From NCBI GenBank assembly GCA_964513655.1, contig CAZENQ010000050.1:1-20995 (forward strand): a stretch of DNA of 20,995 nt, given 5' to 3'. A program made the translations under genes and the position numbers. This DNA is from G020350405 sp964513655. GTDB taxonomy: Bacteria; Planctomycetota; Phycisphaerae; Sedimentisphaerales; Anaerobacaceae. The notes below the pieces were generated by a model. That model saw only the letters and a list, made by a program, of their open reading frames with translations. It was not told the origin of the DNA and searched no databases. Positions within the stretch are counted from its first letter, which is position 1; each line of letters opens with the position of its first letter. This document shows positions 1 through 7,270 of this stretch, piece by piece.

Positions 1-1
1 G

Positions 2-1216
2 GGTATCGTCTTTGGCGTATGCTCGGTGATCGCTATGCTGGCGATAGGCGAGGGGGCCAGCCGAGAAGCTCAGGATGCCATCGTACAGCTTGGCAGCACG
101 AATTTGATTATTGAAACCGTCAAACCACCTGAGGAGAAGACCGACACCGGCAACAGGCAGGGTATGAAAGAATATGGTCTGACCTATGATGACGCCGAAT
201 CGATTAGAAATACGATACCGGATGTTCAGGTAGTAGTCCCAATTCGCGAAATCGACCAAAAGGCACGCTACCTTACTCGCCCCGAGGTTGCTATAAAAAT
301 CATCGGCACAATCCCGTGGTATACCGAAATCTCGCCCATTAGAGTAATCCGTGGCCGATTCTTGAGCAGCGTCGACCTGCAGCATCAACTGGCTGTCTGT
401 GTTATTGATGACCAGATAGCTCGCAAGCTTTTTGCCTTCGATGACCCTCTTGGACTCGATGTAAAAATTCATGGCAGCTATTACCGGGTCGTGGGAATTG
501 CCTCCCAACCAGCTCCTGCACACACGACCGCCGCTTTCGGGACTAACCCGGCCGCGGCAGGTGAAACCAGTGGCGTCGTGGGCAGCGTATATATCCCGCT
601 CACGACCGCAAGATGCAGGTTTCCCGAGATTAGTGCTCGGTTCACCGGCGGTACAGGCAGCCGCGAAAAAGTGGAACTCCAGAAGATAACCGTCAAAGTT
701 GACTCCTCCGAACAGGTATTGCCGTTACGCGATATTCTTGATGCCTTGCTCGACCGGCTGCACGAAAAGCAGGACTACCAGATTGTCGTGCCGCTTGAGC
801 AGTTGATGGCAATGGCAAGACTAAAGCGAATATATAGTGTTGTCCTTGGTTCTATCGCAGCTATCTCACTTCTGGTCGGCGGCATAGGAATCATGAATAT
901 CATGCTGGCTACCGTCAGCGAGCGCACACGCGAGATTGGTATCCGCAGGGCCCTCGGTGCCAGAAAGCGCGATATTATCATTCAATTCCTTTCTGAGACG
1001 CTGCTGTTGACGTTGGCTGGAGGTGTTCTGGGGATTGTTCTGGGTTCTATTATACCATCTTTGGTGGCCTATTTTGGCCACATGCCCACTGTAATCACGG
1101 GCGGTTCGTTAATTCTGGCCTTTGGTGTCAGCGCGGCCGTGGGGATAACCTTCGGCCTGTACCCTGCCTATCGTGCCGCTAATATGGACCCAATTGAATC
1201 GCTGCGGCATGAATAA
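2..1216 (+). CDS. ABC transporter permease, MacB/FtsX type (5' end outside window)
   Basis: Inner-membrane permease subunit of a MacB-like ABC exporter, a family that works with a MacA adaptor and moves peptides, macrolides or lipoproteins. The reading frame is open to the left edge, and the first codons (GIVFGVCSVIAMLAIGEGAS) match the end of the first membrane segment of MacB-type permeases, so the start and N-terminus lie upstream. The middle, about 230 residues, is the extracytoplasmic MacB_PCD-like domain. The last 130 residues are the FtsX domain with three hydrophobic segments, the conserved GGIGIMNIMLATVSERTREI stretch and RRALGARKRDI, ending in YPAYRAANMDPIESLRHE. The ATPase and adaptor genes are not in view; the ATPase is probably upstream. 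Family assignment is secure; the substrate is unknown. A GTG at position 26 lies inside the gene and is not the start. Confidence 0.9.
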   Translation, partial: GIVFGVCSVIAMLAIGEGASREAQDAIVQLGSTNLIIETVKPPEEKTDTGNRQGMKEYGLTYDDAESIRNTIPDVQVVVPIREIDQKARYLTRPEVAIKIIGTIPWYTEISPIRVIRGRFLSSVDLQHQLAVCVIDDQIARKLFAFDDPLGLDVKIHGSYYRVVGIASQPAPAHTTAAFGTNPAAAGETSGVVGSVYIPLTTARCRFPEISARFTGGTGSREKVELQKITVKVDSSEQVLPLRDILDALLDRLHEKQDYQIVVPLEQLMAMARLKRIYSVVLGSIAAISLLVGGIGIMNIMLATVSERTREIGIRRALGARKRDIIIQFLSETLLLTLAGGVLGIVLGSIIPSLVAYFGHMPTVITGGSLILAFGVSAAVGITFGLYPAYRAANMDPIESLRHE

Positions 1217-1262
1217 ATCCGCATCTGCTCACCAATATCTCAATCTTGGTCTGCTGCTGCCG

Positions 1263-1296
1263 TCCGGAGGACATACACTTTCGAAGTCCTTTCGGA
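1263..1296 (+). terminator. Imperfect hairpin after the permease gene
   Basis: TCCG-G-AGGAC at 1263-1272 can pair with GTCCT-TT-CGGA at 1286-1296 around a 13-base loop, 47 bases after the permease stop. No T-run follows directly; an A/T-rich stretch starts about 15 bases later. It may end or stabilise the permease mRNA, but it is not a classical intrinsic terminator. Confidence 0.35.
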
Positions 1297-1344
1297 GAAA
1301 AGGCGTTAATTATTAAAATTTTTTAAAAAATTTGAAAAAGACTA

Positions 1345-1375
1345 TTGACAAGCAGTAATTGCTACTATATAGTAG
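1345..1375 (+). promoter_or_regulatory. Strong sigma-70 promoter overlapped by palindromes
   Basis: A perfect -35 box TTGACA (1345-1350) is followed by exactly 17 bases and TATAGT (1368-1373, 5 of 6 matches), with an A/T-rich stretch just upstream (1305-1340) that could act as an UP element. The -10 box sits inside a perfect 14-bp palindrome, CTACTATATAGTAG (1362-1375), and the spacer holds an imperfect 16-bp palindrome, AGCAGTAATTGCTACT (1351-1366). This layout is what a repressor-controlled promoter looks like. A PerR-type regulator is encoded just downstream, so a PerR/Fur-type operator is the natural guess, but the sequence does not match the Bacillus PerR box closely. Confidence 0.75.
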
Positions 1376-1408
1376 TCTTAACGACGATAATAAAGGAGCT
1401 AAGAACCG

Positions 1409-1498
1409 GTGACGCTAAGAAATTCAGACCTTAATTCTCAGATGCGTGTGATGGCAGCTTGCCAGGTTTGGCCCAGGGATACGGGTGAGGCGTCCTAA
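1409..1498 (+). CDS. Possible 29-codon short ORF inside the candidate RNA
   Basis: AAAGGAG at 1392-1398 is a good ribosome binding site, 10 bases before a GTG codon that opens a 29-residue ORF, beginning MTLRNSDLNSQMRV and ending with TAA at 1496-1498. The peptide has no signal, membrane segment or known motif. The ribosome site is better than most in this window, which is the main argument for translation. It could equally be chance within a non-coding RNA. If real, it would be a leader peptide or small protein transcribed from the promoter at 1345. Confidence 0.25.
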   Translation: MTLRNSDLNSQMRVMAACQVWPRDTGEAS

Positions 1499-1606
1499 CC
1501 AAAAATCCAGAAGGAAGAAGGGGACTCGCTGCCCTCTATCCTGTAATTATCGAAATCGTGGCTGCGAGCCGTACGATTAGACAATACCGGTTTTATTCTC
1601 CCTCAG

Positions 1607-1640
1607 TGGGGCTGTCGGAGGAGGTCAGCCCCATTTTTCT
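1607..1640 (+). terminator. Intrinsic terminator
   Basis: An 8-bp perfect stem, TGGGGCTG (1607-1614) with CAGCCCCA (1626-1633), closes an 11-base loop and is followed at once by TTTTTCT. It ends the transcript from the promoter at 1345 and separates it from the perR-like gene. CTCC just before the stem could also pair with GGAG in the loop region, so a competing fold is possible but weak. Confidence 0.85.
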
Positions 1641-1745
1641 TGGCTTTCAAATAGCGTACGTCACTCCAAAACTCACCACTCCGGACCCGTACAAAAAATT
1701 TTGCTGAATAAGAAAATTTTTCTACACAATCTCGACACCAGCGTA

Positions 1746-1751
1746 TATAAT
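1746..1751 (+). promoter_or_regulatory. Candidate -10 box for the perR-like gene
   Basis: A perfect TATAAT lies 123 bases before the chosen ATG. The best -35 in range is weak (TCTACA, 19 bases upstream). If used, transcription starts near 1758, which rules out the far-upstream TTG at 1701 as a start codon. Confidence 0.35.
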
Positions 1752-1874
1752 AGAAATACTTTGAGCGGACAGCTCATGGAAGAGTGGGTGACGAGTTCGC
1801 TGGGTGTGAGCAGTCTGGGGTATATTATGGCAAGAGCTACTGCTGGTAGAGGTGGTGCGGGGGTAAAGCAGAAG

Positions 1875-2297
1875 ATGAACGCGTTCCACGCAATGTGCCG
1901 TGAGGCCGGACTTAAAATGACACCCCAGCGAATGGCGGTTTACAAGGCCTTGGTTGAGACGAAGGAGCATCCCTCGGCCGATGTGCTTTACCAACGGGTC
2001 AGGCAAATCTTTCCCAACATCTCGTTGGATACCGTTAACAGAACCCTTCTGACTCTGGCCGACATCGGCGCCGCTTTCATAGTTGAAGGTTCAGGCGATG
2101 TCAAAAGATTTGATGGCGGCCTGCAAAAACATCAGCATTTCAAATGCGTAAACTGTAAAAGAATCATCGATTTTCATCATAAACCGTTTGATAACATCTC
2201 TGTTCCGAGGAGCCTTAGCGAAAAATTTACCGTGCTGAAAAGGACGGTATATTTTGAGGGTTTATGCAATTTATGTAAAAAACGCGCTGGTAGATAA
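1875..2297 (+). CDS. perR: PerR-type peroxide/metal-responsive Fur-family repressor
   Basis: DNA-binding metalloregulator that in its family senses H2O2 through Fe-catalysed histidine oxidation and represses stress and iron genes. With the ATG at 1875 the product has 140 residues. Every PerR metal ligand is present at a constant offset of -5 from the Bacillus subtilis numbering as I remember it: His32, Asp80, His86, His88 and Asp99 for the regulatory site, and Cys91, Cys94, Cys131 and Cys134 for structural zinc. Asp80 (RFDGG) rather than Glu favours PerR over Fur. The recognition helix reads ISLDTVNRTL, with Asn55 where most family members have Tyr. In-frame ATGs at 1776 and 1827 would add 33 or 16 residues not expected for the family. 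The ribosome site is weak. The gene lies 235 bases after the terminated RNA unit, which it may control. Confidence 0.85.
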   Translation: MNAFHAMCREAGLKMTPQRMAVYKALVETKEHPSADVLYQRVRQIFPNISLDTVNRTLLTLADIGAAFIVEGSGDVKRFDGGLQKHQHFKCVNCKRIIDFHHKPFDNISVPRSLSEKFTVLKRTVYFEGLCNLCKKRAGR

Positions 2298-2360
2298 AGA
2301 GCGTTTGTCCTCTGCCAAAGTCTCCGCAAATTTATACCCACCATTTGGAAAATACTCACC

Positions 2361-2417
2361 CCGTTAGAAATGTTCCCCGCATACAGTTGGACGATTTCCC
2401 CTTGGGACCTCTAACGG
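2361..2417 (+). repeat. 8-bp inverted repeat in the dapL leader
   Basis: CCGTTAGA (2361-2368) and TCTAACGG (2410-2417) are perfect inverted copies separated by 41 bases, in the 237-base gap between perR and dapL. They could form a long-loop stem in the dapL leader or be an operator pair. I see no lysine riboswitch features, no T-run and no clear promoter in the gap. Confidence 0.35.
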
Positions 2418-2534
2418 CCTTGACGTAATGCGGAACAGCTAATAGAATTACTGGTTTGATTGGTTTCTACGAATGAAAACTCCGGCCAAAAGCCGGACAC
2501 AAAAAATAGGATTCAGGAAAAAAGAGAAAAAAAC

Positions 2535-3764
2535 ATGACAAAAATTAATGAAAACTTCCTCAAGCTGCAGGCTGGATACCTGTTTTCCGAAATCGCTGGG
2601 CGCATTCGCAATTTTAAGGCCCAAAATCCTGACGTCAGGACCATTAGCCTCGGCATTGGTGATGTGACGCAGCCGCTGGCACCTGTCGTCATAAAAGCCA
2701 TGAAAAACGCCCTCGACGATATGTCCAGACTGGAAACCTTCCACGGTTATGATGACAACCACATCGGATACCCCTTTCTTAGAGAAGCCATAAGCCAGAA
2801 CGACTTTAATACCCGTGCTGTGGAAATAGACATCGACGAGATATTCATAAGTGACGGGGCAAAGTGCGACACCGCCAACATACAGGAAATATTCGGCACC
2901 GATAATATCGTCGCCGTTACCGACCCCGTCTATCCCGTATACGTTGACACCAACGTCATTGCGGGCAGGACCGGCCCGGCAAATAAAAATGCCCAGTATG
3001 ACAAAATCGTATATATGCCCTGTACCGCAGAAAACAACTTCGTCCCCGACCTGCCCGGCCAAAAGGTCGATTTGATTTACCTTTGTTTCCCAAACAACCC
3101 CACAGGGGCCGTGGCAACAAAAGAACAGCTAAAAAAATGGGTTGATTACGCACAAAAAAACAAAGCTGTCATCTTCTTCGATGCCGCTTATGAGGTCTTT
3201 ATCGCAGACCCCGATATCCCCCACTCAATTTATGAGATTGATGGCGCAAAAGACGTGGCGATTGAATTTCGCAGTTTCTCCAAAACCGCCGGCTTTACCG
3301 GTGTCAGATGCGCCTTTACAGTCGTACCAAAGCAGTTAAAGGCATATACAAAAGACGGCAGGGCGGTCGAGGTCAATCCTGTATGGAACAGACGGTATTG
3401 CACCAAGTTCAACGGCGTCTCATATATTACCCAGGCAGGCGCCGCCGCCGTTTATTCCGATGACGGTAGAAAGCAGGTAAAGGCCACCATCGATATCTAT
3501 ATGGCAAATGCAGAACTTATCCGCCAGTCGCTCACAAAACTCGGCTACAAGGTCTATGGCGGAGTAAACGCCCCATATATCTGGCTCAAAACTCCAAATG
3601 GTCTAAGCTCATGGGATTTCTTCGACCGCCTGCTGCAAAAGGCCAACGTTGTCGGAACACCGGGCGCAGGCTTCGGACCATCCGGAGAAGGCTATTTCCG
3701 CCTCACCGCATTCGCTCTGCCGGAAAATGTCAAAGAAGCTATGGAACGTTTTGCCGCTGTTTAA
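2535..3764 (+). CDS. dapL: LL-diaminopimelate aminotransferase
   Basis: PLP enzyme that converts tetrahydrodipicolinate directly to LL-diaminopimelate using glutamate, the one-step route to lysine and peptidoglycan precursors used by PVC bacteria, cyanobacteria and plants. The 410-residue product has the family's usual length. It starts MTKINENFLKLQAGYLFSEI and shows the substrate-binding stretch GIGDVTQPLAP, the cofactor region with FPNNPTGAVAT, and EFRSFSKTAGFTG, whose lysine (Lys250 here) forms the Schiff base with PLP. The frame is open upstream to a TTG at 2460, but the extra 25 residues are low-complexity and family homology starts at the ATG at 2535, preceded by a purine-rich AGGAAAAAAGAG. 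It is probably transcribed alone or with the folate/pantothenate run 68 bases downstream. Confidence 0.95.
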   Translation: MTKINENFLKLQAGYLFSEIAGRIRNFKAQNPDVRTISLGIGDVTQPLAPVVIKAMKNALDDMSRLETFHGYDDNHIGYPFLREAISQNDFNTRAVEIDIDEIFISDGAKCDTANIQEIFGTDNIVAVTDPVYPVYVDTNVIAGRTGPANKNAQYDKIVYMPCTAENNFVPDLPGQKVDLIYLCFPNNPTGAVATKEQLKKWVDYAQKNKAVIFFDAAYEVFIADPDIPHSIYEIDGAKDVAIEFRSFSKTAGFTGVRCAFTVVPKQLKAYTKDGRAVEVNPVWNRRYCTKFNGVSYITQAGAAAVYSDDGRKQVKATIDIYMANAELIRQSLTKLGYKVYGGVNAPYIWLKTPNGLSSWDFFDRLLQKANVVGTPGAGFGPSGEGYFRLTAFALPENVKEAMERFAAV

Positions 3765-3832
3765 GAATAGCTCGTAGTATTAAACCAAAATTGGCTCATA
3801 GCACGTTTCTTGTTTGAGGGTTCTATAACCTA

Positions 3833-4921
3833 ATGGCCAACACCACTGTCAGCTATATTGGACTGGGAAGTAATTTAGGCGACAGGGAGGCTTCTATACG
3901 AAAAGCCCTCAAGCTGTTGGCCGAGGCTCCAGGTGTTGAGCTCCCCCGCGTAAGCGAGCTAATCGAAACCCCTCCTCTCGGTGGCGCCGCTCAGCCAGAG
4001 TTCATCAACGCTGTCGCAGAAATAAAAACCTCTCTCAAGCCGGAAGATTTACACAGAGCGCTTCTCGATATAGAAACATCCCTCGGCAGACAGAGACAGC
4101 AGAAGTGGTCGCCGAGGACCATCGATTTGGACCTTTTATTGTTTGGCGACGAAGTAATAAATCAGCCCGGCTTAATTGTCCCACATTCCCAGATGCACCT
4201 GCGCTCCTTCGTACTAAAAGGCCTCTGTCAGTTCAACCCCAAATTATTGCACCCTGTTATAAAAGAACCGATGAGCGAGCTGGCAGGGCGGCTCCACGGC
4301 GCTGATTTTGTCCTTAATCCAAACCTGCCCCAGCTTATAAGTATAGCCGGCATCATAGGCGTCGGAAAAACAACACTCACAAAGAAGCTCGCGGGCTTGC
4401 TCGGCTGTAAAGCCCTCTTCGAAGCCTACGACAAGAACCCCTTTATGCCGGACGTCTATGCCGGGAATAAACAGCTCGCTTTGGATTCGCAGTTATATTT
4501 TTTGACCAGCAGAATTACCCAGTTAAATCATAACACGTTAAAGCTGGATCAGATTGCCATAAGCGATTATGTCTTTGATAAAGAGCTAATCTACGCAAGA
4601 CGCCTGCTAAGTCCCGAGCAGCTCACATTGTACGAGCAGATTTACTCGCCTGTGGGCGCAAACGTTTCTACACCGGTCCTGGTGATATATTTGACCGATT
4701 CGGCCCAAAACTGCCTCGAGCGAATCCGCAGGCGAAACCGTCCCTATGAGCAGGAGATTCAACCGCAGTTTTTACAAGTTCTCAATGCCGATTACGAGGG
4801 CCTCTTCACCAATTGGAAAACCTGCCCCGTTATTCGTATTACAGCCTCGAAATTGGACTACACGATAGATGCCGATATTGACCGTTTGGCAAATCAAATA
4901 AAAAGTTACATAGCTGTATGA
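3833..4921 (+). CDS. folK: Fused HPPK (FolK) and deoxynucleoside kinase
   Basis: Two enzymes in one 362-residue chain. Residues 1 to about 160 are 6-hydroxymethyl-7,8-dihydropterin pyrophosphokinase of folate synthesis: YIGLGSNLGDRE, TPPLGGAAQPEFINAV, and the active-site block RQQKWSPRTIDLDLLLFGD with metal ligands Asp98 and Asp100. Residues about 167 to 361 are a deoxynucleoside kinase of the dGK/dAK/dCK type: P-loop GIIGVGKTT (173-181), SQLYFLTSR (219-227), ISDYVFDKELIYAR (243-256), and the Arg-rich lid RIRRRNRPYEQEI (297-309). The linker is very short. The stop overlaps the panC start in ATGA, which implies translational coupling. Both catalytic sets look intact. I believe similar fusions occur in some Bacteroidetes and planctomycetes, but could not check. 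The nucleoside preferred by the kinase cannot be read from sequence alone. Confidence 0.92.
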   Translation: MANTTVSYIGLGSNLGDREASIRKALKLLAEAPGVELPRVSELIETPPLGGAAQPEFINAVAEIKTSLKPEDLHRALLDIETSLGRQRQQKWSPRTIDLDLLLFGDEVINQPGLIVPHSQMHLRSFVLKGLCQFNPKLLHPVIKEPMSELAGRLHGADFVLNPNLPQLISIAGIIGVGKTTLTKKLAGLLGCKALFEAYDKNPFMPDVYAGNKQLALDSQLYFLTSRITQLNHNTLKLDQIAISDYVFDKELIYARRLLSPEQLTLYEQIYSPVGANVSTPVLVIYLTDSAQNCLERIRRRNRPYEQEIQPQFLQVLNADYEGLFTNWKTCPVIRITASKLDYTIDADIDRLANQIKSYIAV

Positions 4922-5772
4922 TGGAAGTTGCAAAGACAATAGCCTCTGTAAGAGGAAAGGTAAAAGCCGCCCGCGGCCGGGACAGAAAGATAGGCCTTGT
5001 CCCCACAATGGGAGCGCTTCACATCGGCCATATCGCGCTAATCGAACGGGCGGTGAAAGAATGCAGCTTTGTGGTCGTCAGCATCTTTGTTAATCCCACA
5101 CAGTTCTGCCCCGGTGAAGACCTTGAAAAATACCCTTGCCCCTTGGAGGCCGACCTCGAAACCTGTGAAAAGGCAGGCGTTGACCTTGTTTTCACTCCGA
5201 CAACTGAGCAGATGTATGGCACAGCAAATCTCACTTGGGTAACCGTGGAGAAGTTGACCGAGCCCCTCTGTGGCCGATTCCGGCCGGGCCACTTCCGAGG
5301 AGTAACCACCATATGTGCCAAGCTGTTTAATATCGTCCAGCCCGATATCGCTTATTTCGGCCAGAAGGACGGCCAGCAGGCTATCGTCATCAAGAAAATG
5401 GTCGCCGACCTCAATATGCCCCTGGAAATCGTCGTGTGTCCCACCGTCCGCGAGCCTAATGGTCTGGCGGTAAGCAGCAGAAACCAGTATCTGACCGAAC
5501 AGCAGAAGAAAGATGCCACCCTCATATACAAATCGCTTCAGAACTGTAAAGAAATGGTTGAGGATGGCATAACCGATACTAAATCAATCATTGCCCAAAT
5601 GCGCGAAATATTAAACCAGGCCCCGGCAATAGAGATAGAGTACGTAAGCATCCTTGACGCTGCAACCTTGCAGGAAATCGACTCCGTTGACAGGCAGGTT
5701 CTCGCGGCGGTGGCCGTCAGACTCGGTCAGGCAAGGCTCATCGACAACATACTGCTGGACGCTAAAAAGTAA
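4918..5772 (+). CDS. panC: Pantothenate synthetase
   Basis: Cytoplasmic ligase that joins pantoate and beta-alanine using ATP to give pantothenate, the precursor of CoA and the ACP prosthetic group. The 284-residue length is normal. Visible motifs are PTMGALHIGH (29-38, the HIGH-type nucleotide site), SIFVNPTQF (55-63), GQKDGQQ for pantoate and ATP binding, and LAVSSRNQYL, the KMSKS-like loop. The first ATG overlaps the stop of the upstream fusion gene by four bases; a second ATG follows directly at 4921 and either could be used. It sits next to panD, which supplies its beta-alanine substrate. Nothing about the protein is unusual. Confidence 0.96.
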   Translation: MMEVAKTIASVRGKVKAARGRDRKIGLVPTMGALHIGHIALIERAVKECSFVVVSIFVNPTQFCPGEDLEKYPCPLEADLETCEKAGVDLVFTPTTEQMYGTANLTWVTVEKLTEPLCGRFRPGHFRGVTTICAKLFNIVQPDIAYFGQKDGQQAIVIKKMVADLNMPLEIVVCPTVREPNGLAVSSRNQYLTEQQKKDATLIYKSLQNCKEMVEDGITDTKSIIAQMREILNQAPAIEIEYVSILDAATLQEIDSVDRQVLAAVAVRLGQARLIDNILLDAKK

Positions 5773-5777
5773 TAGTG

Positions 5778-5783
5778 TATAAT
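5778..5783 (+). promoter_or_regulatory. Weak candidate -10 box before panD
   Basis: A perfect TATAAT lies six bases after the panC stop and 60 bases before panD. No convincing -35 box is visible 16-18 bases upstream, so this may be chance. It could be an internal promoter for panD-lgt. Confidence 0.25.
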
Positions 5784-5842
5784 TATGACCCGCTAGACCC
5801 TGGTGAACGGTATTTGCTGGATATTAGAACGGACGACGAATT

Positions 5843-6199
5843 ATGTTTGTGAAGATATTAAAAGGTAAGTTGCATCGCGCAAATGTTACCGATGCCAAGC
5901 TGCACTACCCCGGCAGTATTGAAATAGATTCGGCACTGATGGAAGCGGCCGGCATACTGCCCTACGAGTCGGTCTTGGTCGCCGATATAAACAACGGCAG
6001 CCGCCTGGAGACCTACGTCGTCCCTGCCCAGGCCAACTCCGGTAAAATCGTCGTACTCGGCGCCGCAGCACATCTGATAAACCCAAAAGATGTTGTCATC
6101 ATTCTCAGCTTCGGCTACTTCACCCCTGACCAAGCCGCTAAACTTAAGCCGAAGGTCGTTGTTCTTGATGAAAATAACAAGATAAAGGATACCGGATAA
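5843..6199 (+). CDS. panD: Aspartate 1-decarboxylase
   Basis: Pyruvoyl enzyme that makes beta-alanine from aspartate for pantothenate synthesis. The 118-residue proenzyme carries the self-cleavage site YPGSIEID, with Gly24-Ser25 as in the well-studied bacterial enzymes; Ser25 becomes the pyruvoyl group. Other family marks are the N-terminal MFVKILKGKLHRANVT and the ending of the core, HLINPKDVVIILSFGYF. It follows panC by 70 bases on the same strand and precedes lgt by 52 bases. The ribosome binding site is weak, as is common in this window. Confidence 0.96.
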   Translation: MFVKILKGKLHRANVTDAKLHYPGSIEIDSALMEAAGILPYESVLVADINNGSRLETYVVPAQANSGKIVVLGAAAHLINPKDVVIILSFGYFTPDQAAKLKPKVVVLDENNKIKDTG

Positions 6200-6251
6200 C
6201 AATTCCTGTCTTAGACGAGGTACCGCCGACGAGCGACAAGGTAAGAAATAA

Positions 6252-7213
6252 ATGCATCCTAAGCTTTTCGAGATACCCTTCATTCATTTGACCGTACCGA
6301 GCTACGGCCTGATGATGGTTGTCGGCTTTCTCCTGGCCGTCTGGGTAATAAGGCGCCTCAGCCGAAATATCACGCCGGACCCCCAGTTTATTACTAACGC
6401 AGCCCTCTATTCTCTGATAGCCGGGGTGGTGGGAGCACGCCTCTTCTTTGTAGTCCACTATTTTTACAAGTTTAAGGGCGACTTGCTTTCCATCTTTGCT
6501 ATTTGGAGGGGCGGCGTCGAGCTCTTGGGAGGTGTCCTCTTGGCCATCACCGTCATCTTTCTTTATCTCTGGTATCACAAGCTCCCCGTTCGCCGTTACC
6601 TCGACATCCTCGCCATTGGCCTGATGCTCGCCCTGTCCCGCAATGTTCTAAACGCCTCTGCCTCCCTTACCACCACCCCATACTCACTCACTCACCGGCA
6701 TACCGGTCTCAGGCCTATCCCAATTTGGAAAGGGATCGACGTGACCCGCAGCTCAGATTGCCCGCCGAGTTCTTTGGTTATCTCGACAAAGACGGCAAAT
6801 GGTACCCCGACCTAAAACCGTATGACCAGCTTACCCCGGACCAAAAATACTTGGTTGATAAGGGCCCTTATCGCTGTCTGCCCGTCCACCCCACACAGTT
6901 ATACTCATCAGCCGCTGGTGTTGTCTTGGCGCTCATACTTTATCTCTTCCGCCGAAGAGCACAAGGAGCCCTAAATTCTGAAAATCCCAGAAAATTCCTC
7001 ACTAAACCCGGCTGCACATTTGGCCTCATGTTCATACTTTACGGCACCACCCGCTTCTTTATAGAATTTGTCCGCGACGATAACCCCTTCGAATTCGACA
7101 GTATAACAATCTCCCAGAATATCGGTATTGCTATGATTGTGCTGGGGGTGGTCTTGATGGTGGTCTTTGAAGCAATGAAACCCGATAAGATCGCACTGTC
7201 CGCCTCAAAGTAG
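6252..7213 (+). pseudogene. lgt: Prolipoprotein diacylglyceryl transferase, frame-broken
   Basis: Lgt moves diacylglycerol from phosphatidylglycerol to the lipobox cysteine of prolipoproteins. The N-terminal half reads in the frame of 6252 (YGLMMVVGFLLAVW, GVVGARLFFVVHYFY, IWRGGVELLGG, LDILAIGLMLALS) up to about 6640. The C-terminal half continues in another frame: SPAYRSQ near 6692, PVHPTQLYSS near 6884, and ILYGTTRFFIEFVRDDNPFE, ending at 7213. The shift equals a one-base loss or two-base gain. At the junction the expected Gly-Arg-Ile-Gly-Cys-Phe-Leu-Asn signature is degraded, with remnants such as TGTTCTAAACG, which suggests more than one small lesion. The first frame alone stops at 6815. 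It is either a real pseudogene or a cluster of sequence errors in a GC-balanced membrane gene. The ATG at 6252 matches family starts. Confidence 0.85.
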
Positions 7214-7270
7214 CCCGAACAGCTTTGCCATCCATTTCTCGGGTTCTTCACTGCAATCTCTCATTTTTCC

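Larger units (their letters stand above)
1380..1640 (+). ncRNA. Candidate structured or regulatory RNA (about 260 nt)
   Basis: The stretch between the promoter at 1345-1373 and the intrinsic terminator at 1607-1640 has no long ORF, so a discrete transcript starting near 1380 is expected. Visible pairing includes GACGC (1411-1415) with GCGTC near 1490 as a closing stem, the small hairpin GGCA-GCT-TGCC near 1453, AGGG/CCCT near 1520-1535, and a good hairpin near 1553-1580 (AATCGT-GGC / GCC-GT-ACGATT). I compared it by eye with SRP RNA, tmRNA, RNase P RNA, the c-di-GMP, cobalamin, SAM, TPP and Mn riboswitches and recognise none. It could be an sRNA regulated by the neighbouring PerR-like protein, a leader with an attenuator for perR, or the mRNA of the short ORF at 1409. 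The family is unknown. Confidence 0.45.

Noticed and set aside
1380..1640. Assignment of the RNA to a known riboswitch, 6S, SRP, tmRNA or RNase P family
   Set aside because: None of the signature sequences I know for these families is present; left as unknown.
1701..1874. N-terminal extension of the PerR-like protein from TTG 1701
   Set aside because: A TATAAT box lies inside it, it adds 58 residues foreign to the family, and the metal ligands align with PerR from the ATG at 1875.
2448..3062. 204-codon minus-strand open frame opposite dapL
   Set aside because: dapL motifs on the plus strand are unambiguous; the antisense translation has no recognisable domain.
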